Source of the DNA: Puffinus mauretanicus
Lineage: Eukaryota > Chordata > Aves > Procellariiformes > Procellariidae
Assembly: GCA_023333565.1 (NCBI GenBank)
Contig: JAJKFH010002269.1
Location: 310,001-374,000 of the forward strand
Reading direction: 5' to 3'
Length of the DNA: 64,000 nt
Part shown: in pieces, positions 63,680-64,000 of the stretch
How positions within the stretch are numbered: position 1 is the first letter of the stretch
Layout of the letters: every line of letters starts with the position of its first letter
Notes under the pieces: model-generated
What the model was told of the DNA's origin: nothing
Seen by the model: the letters and a program-made list of their open reading frames with translations, nothing else
Database searches by the model: none
Position numbers and translations under genes: made by a program

Positions 63680-63710
63680 AATGTTTCTCATACCTACAAT
63701 GAGAAACATT
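63680..63710. repeat. 12-bp perfect hairpin with 7-nt loop
   Basis: AATGTTTCTCAT (63680-63691) pairs exactly with ATGAGAAACATT (63699-63710) across ACCTACA. Outer bases pair poorly, so it is shorter than a typical microRNA precursor stem. Confidence 0.8.
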
Positions 63711-64000
63711 ACAGAAAATATAAATACTGCTACTGCCACTCTGTGCCCTCTTTTGCTATATAATATACAACATACACTGAAAAATAATCAATTTTCTTTG
63801 TGCATTATAATTAAAGGATATGCGTTACACAAGACACATTAAAAATCAGTATCCTAAGAAAATGAAGTAAATAGTTTTACGTTTGCTGTTTGGCAGTTTC
63901 TGGGCATTGAGTGCATGAACTGGTTCTAACCAAAGTATAAACAAACTTTTTTTAAGGAAAAAAAGGTTGGTATTTTAAATAGCACTTCTCTGCACCAAGA

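Larger units (their letters stand above)
60195..64000. other. AT-rich unique DNA, no gene seen
   Basis: The largest frames are 107 codons on the minus strand (63042-63365) and 100 codons on the plus strand (63540-63842). They are low-complexity, without known motifs. Local repeats are listed separately. The window ends within this stretch. Confidence 0.5.

Noticed and set aside
1..64000. CRISPR array, prokaryotic operon, toxin or defence system
   Set aside because: No regularly spaced identical repeats and no long coding frames. Avian-type transposons show this is vertebrate DNA.

Overview
The window looks like gene-poor nuclear DNA from a bird. The evidence is seven blocks of CR1-type LINE sequence, several ending in the (ATTCTATG)n-like 3' terminus typical of avian CR1, and a long-terminal-repeat fragment opening TGTCGTGGTTTAACCCCA, a start I associate with avian endogenous retroviruses. 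The sequence is AT-rich and saturated with stop codons. I found no intact protein-coding gene, rRNA, functional tRNA or CRISPR array. Bacterial-style operons and ribosome binding sites do not apply. The window could be intergenic or lie within a very long intron; the sequence alone does not say which.

Layout. 1-1300: unassigned, with a 69-bp tandem duplication and, on the minus strand, an AATAAA followed by two small hairpins. 1300-8325: featureless AT-rich DNA apart from a small CpG-dense patch near 3.4 kb and an 18-bp palindrome. 8326-10791: two CR1 copies in opposite orientation, an old minus-strand 3' end joined to a 2.1-kb plus-strand copy with a readable but broken reverse transcriptase. 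10.8-23.5 kb: mostly unique, except a coding-like but stop-broken stretch at 13.9-14.9 kb and a G-quadruplex-prone pair of tracts at 15.0-15.2 kb. 23.5 kb: a 100-bp CR1 tail. 23.6-40.8 kb: unique AT-rich DNA with a C25 homopolymer (26.6 kb), an octamer-motif cluster and a 15-bp perfect inverted repeat (37.2-37.7 kb), and one exon-like GC-richer patch (39.8 kb).

40.8-48.4 kb is the transposon-rich part: an old minus-strand CR1 split by a 1.7-kb LTR-retroelement insertion, a younger minus-strand CR1, a very decayed plus-strand CR1, a 59-bp tandem duplication and a partial LTR. 48.4-64 kb is again mostly unique, with one plus-strand CR1 3' end at 56.2-56.45 kb and a roughly 42-bp minisatellite at 59.95-60.19 kb.

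The longest reading frames outside the transposons (about 95-146 codons) have no family motif that I recognise and are no longer than expected by chance. I did not find a new functional system. The most useful leads are the LTR element that sits cleanly inside a CR1 with only one LTR-like end, the broken coding-like stretch at 14 kb, the octamer cluster with the nearby inverted repeat, and the minisatellite.
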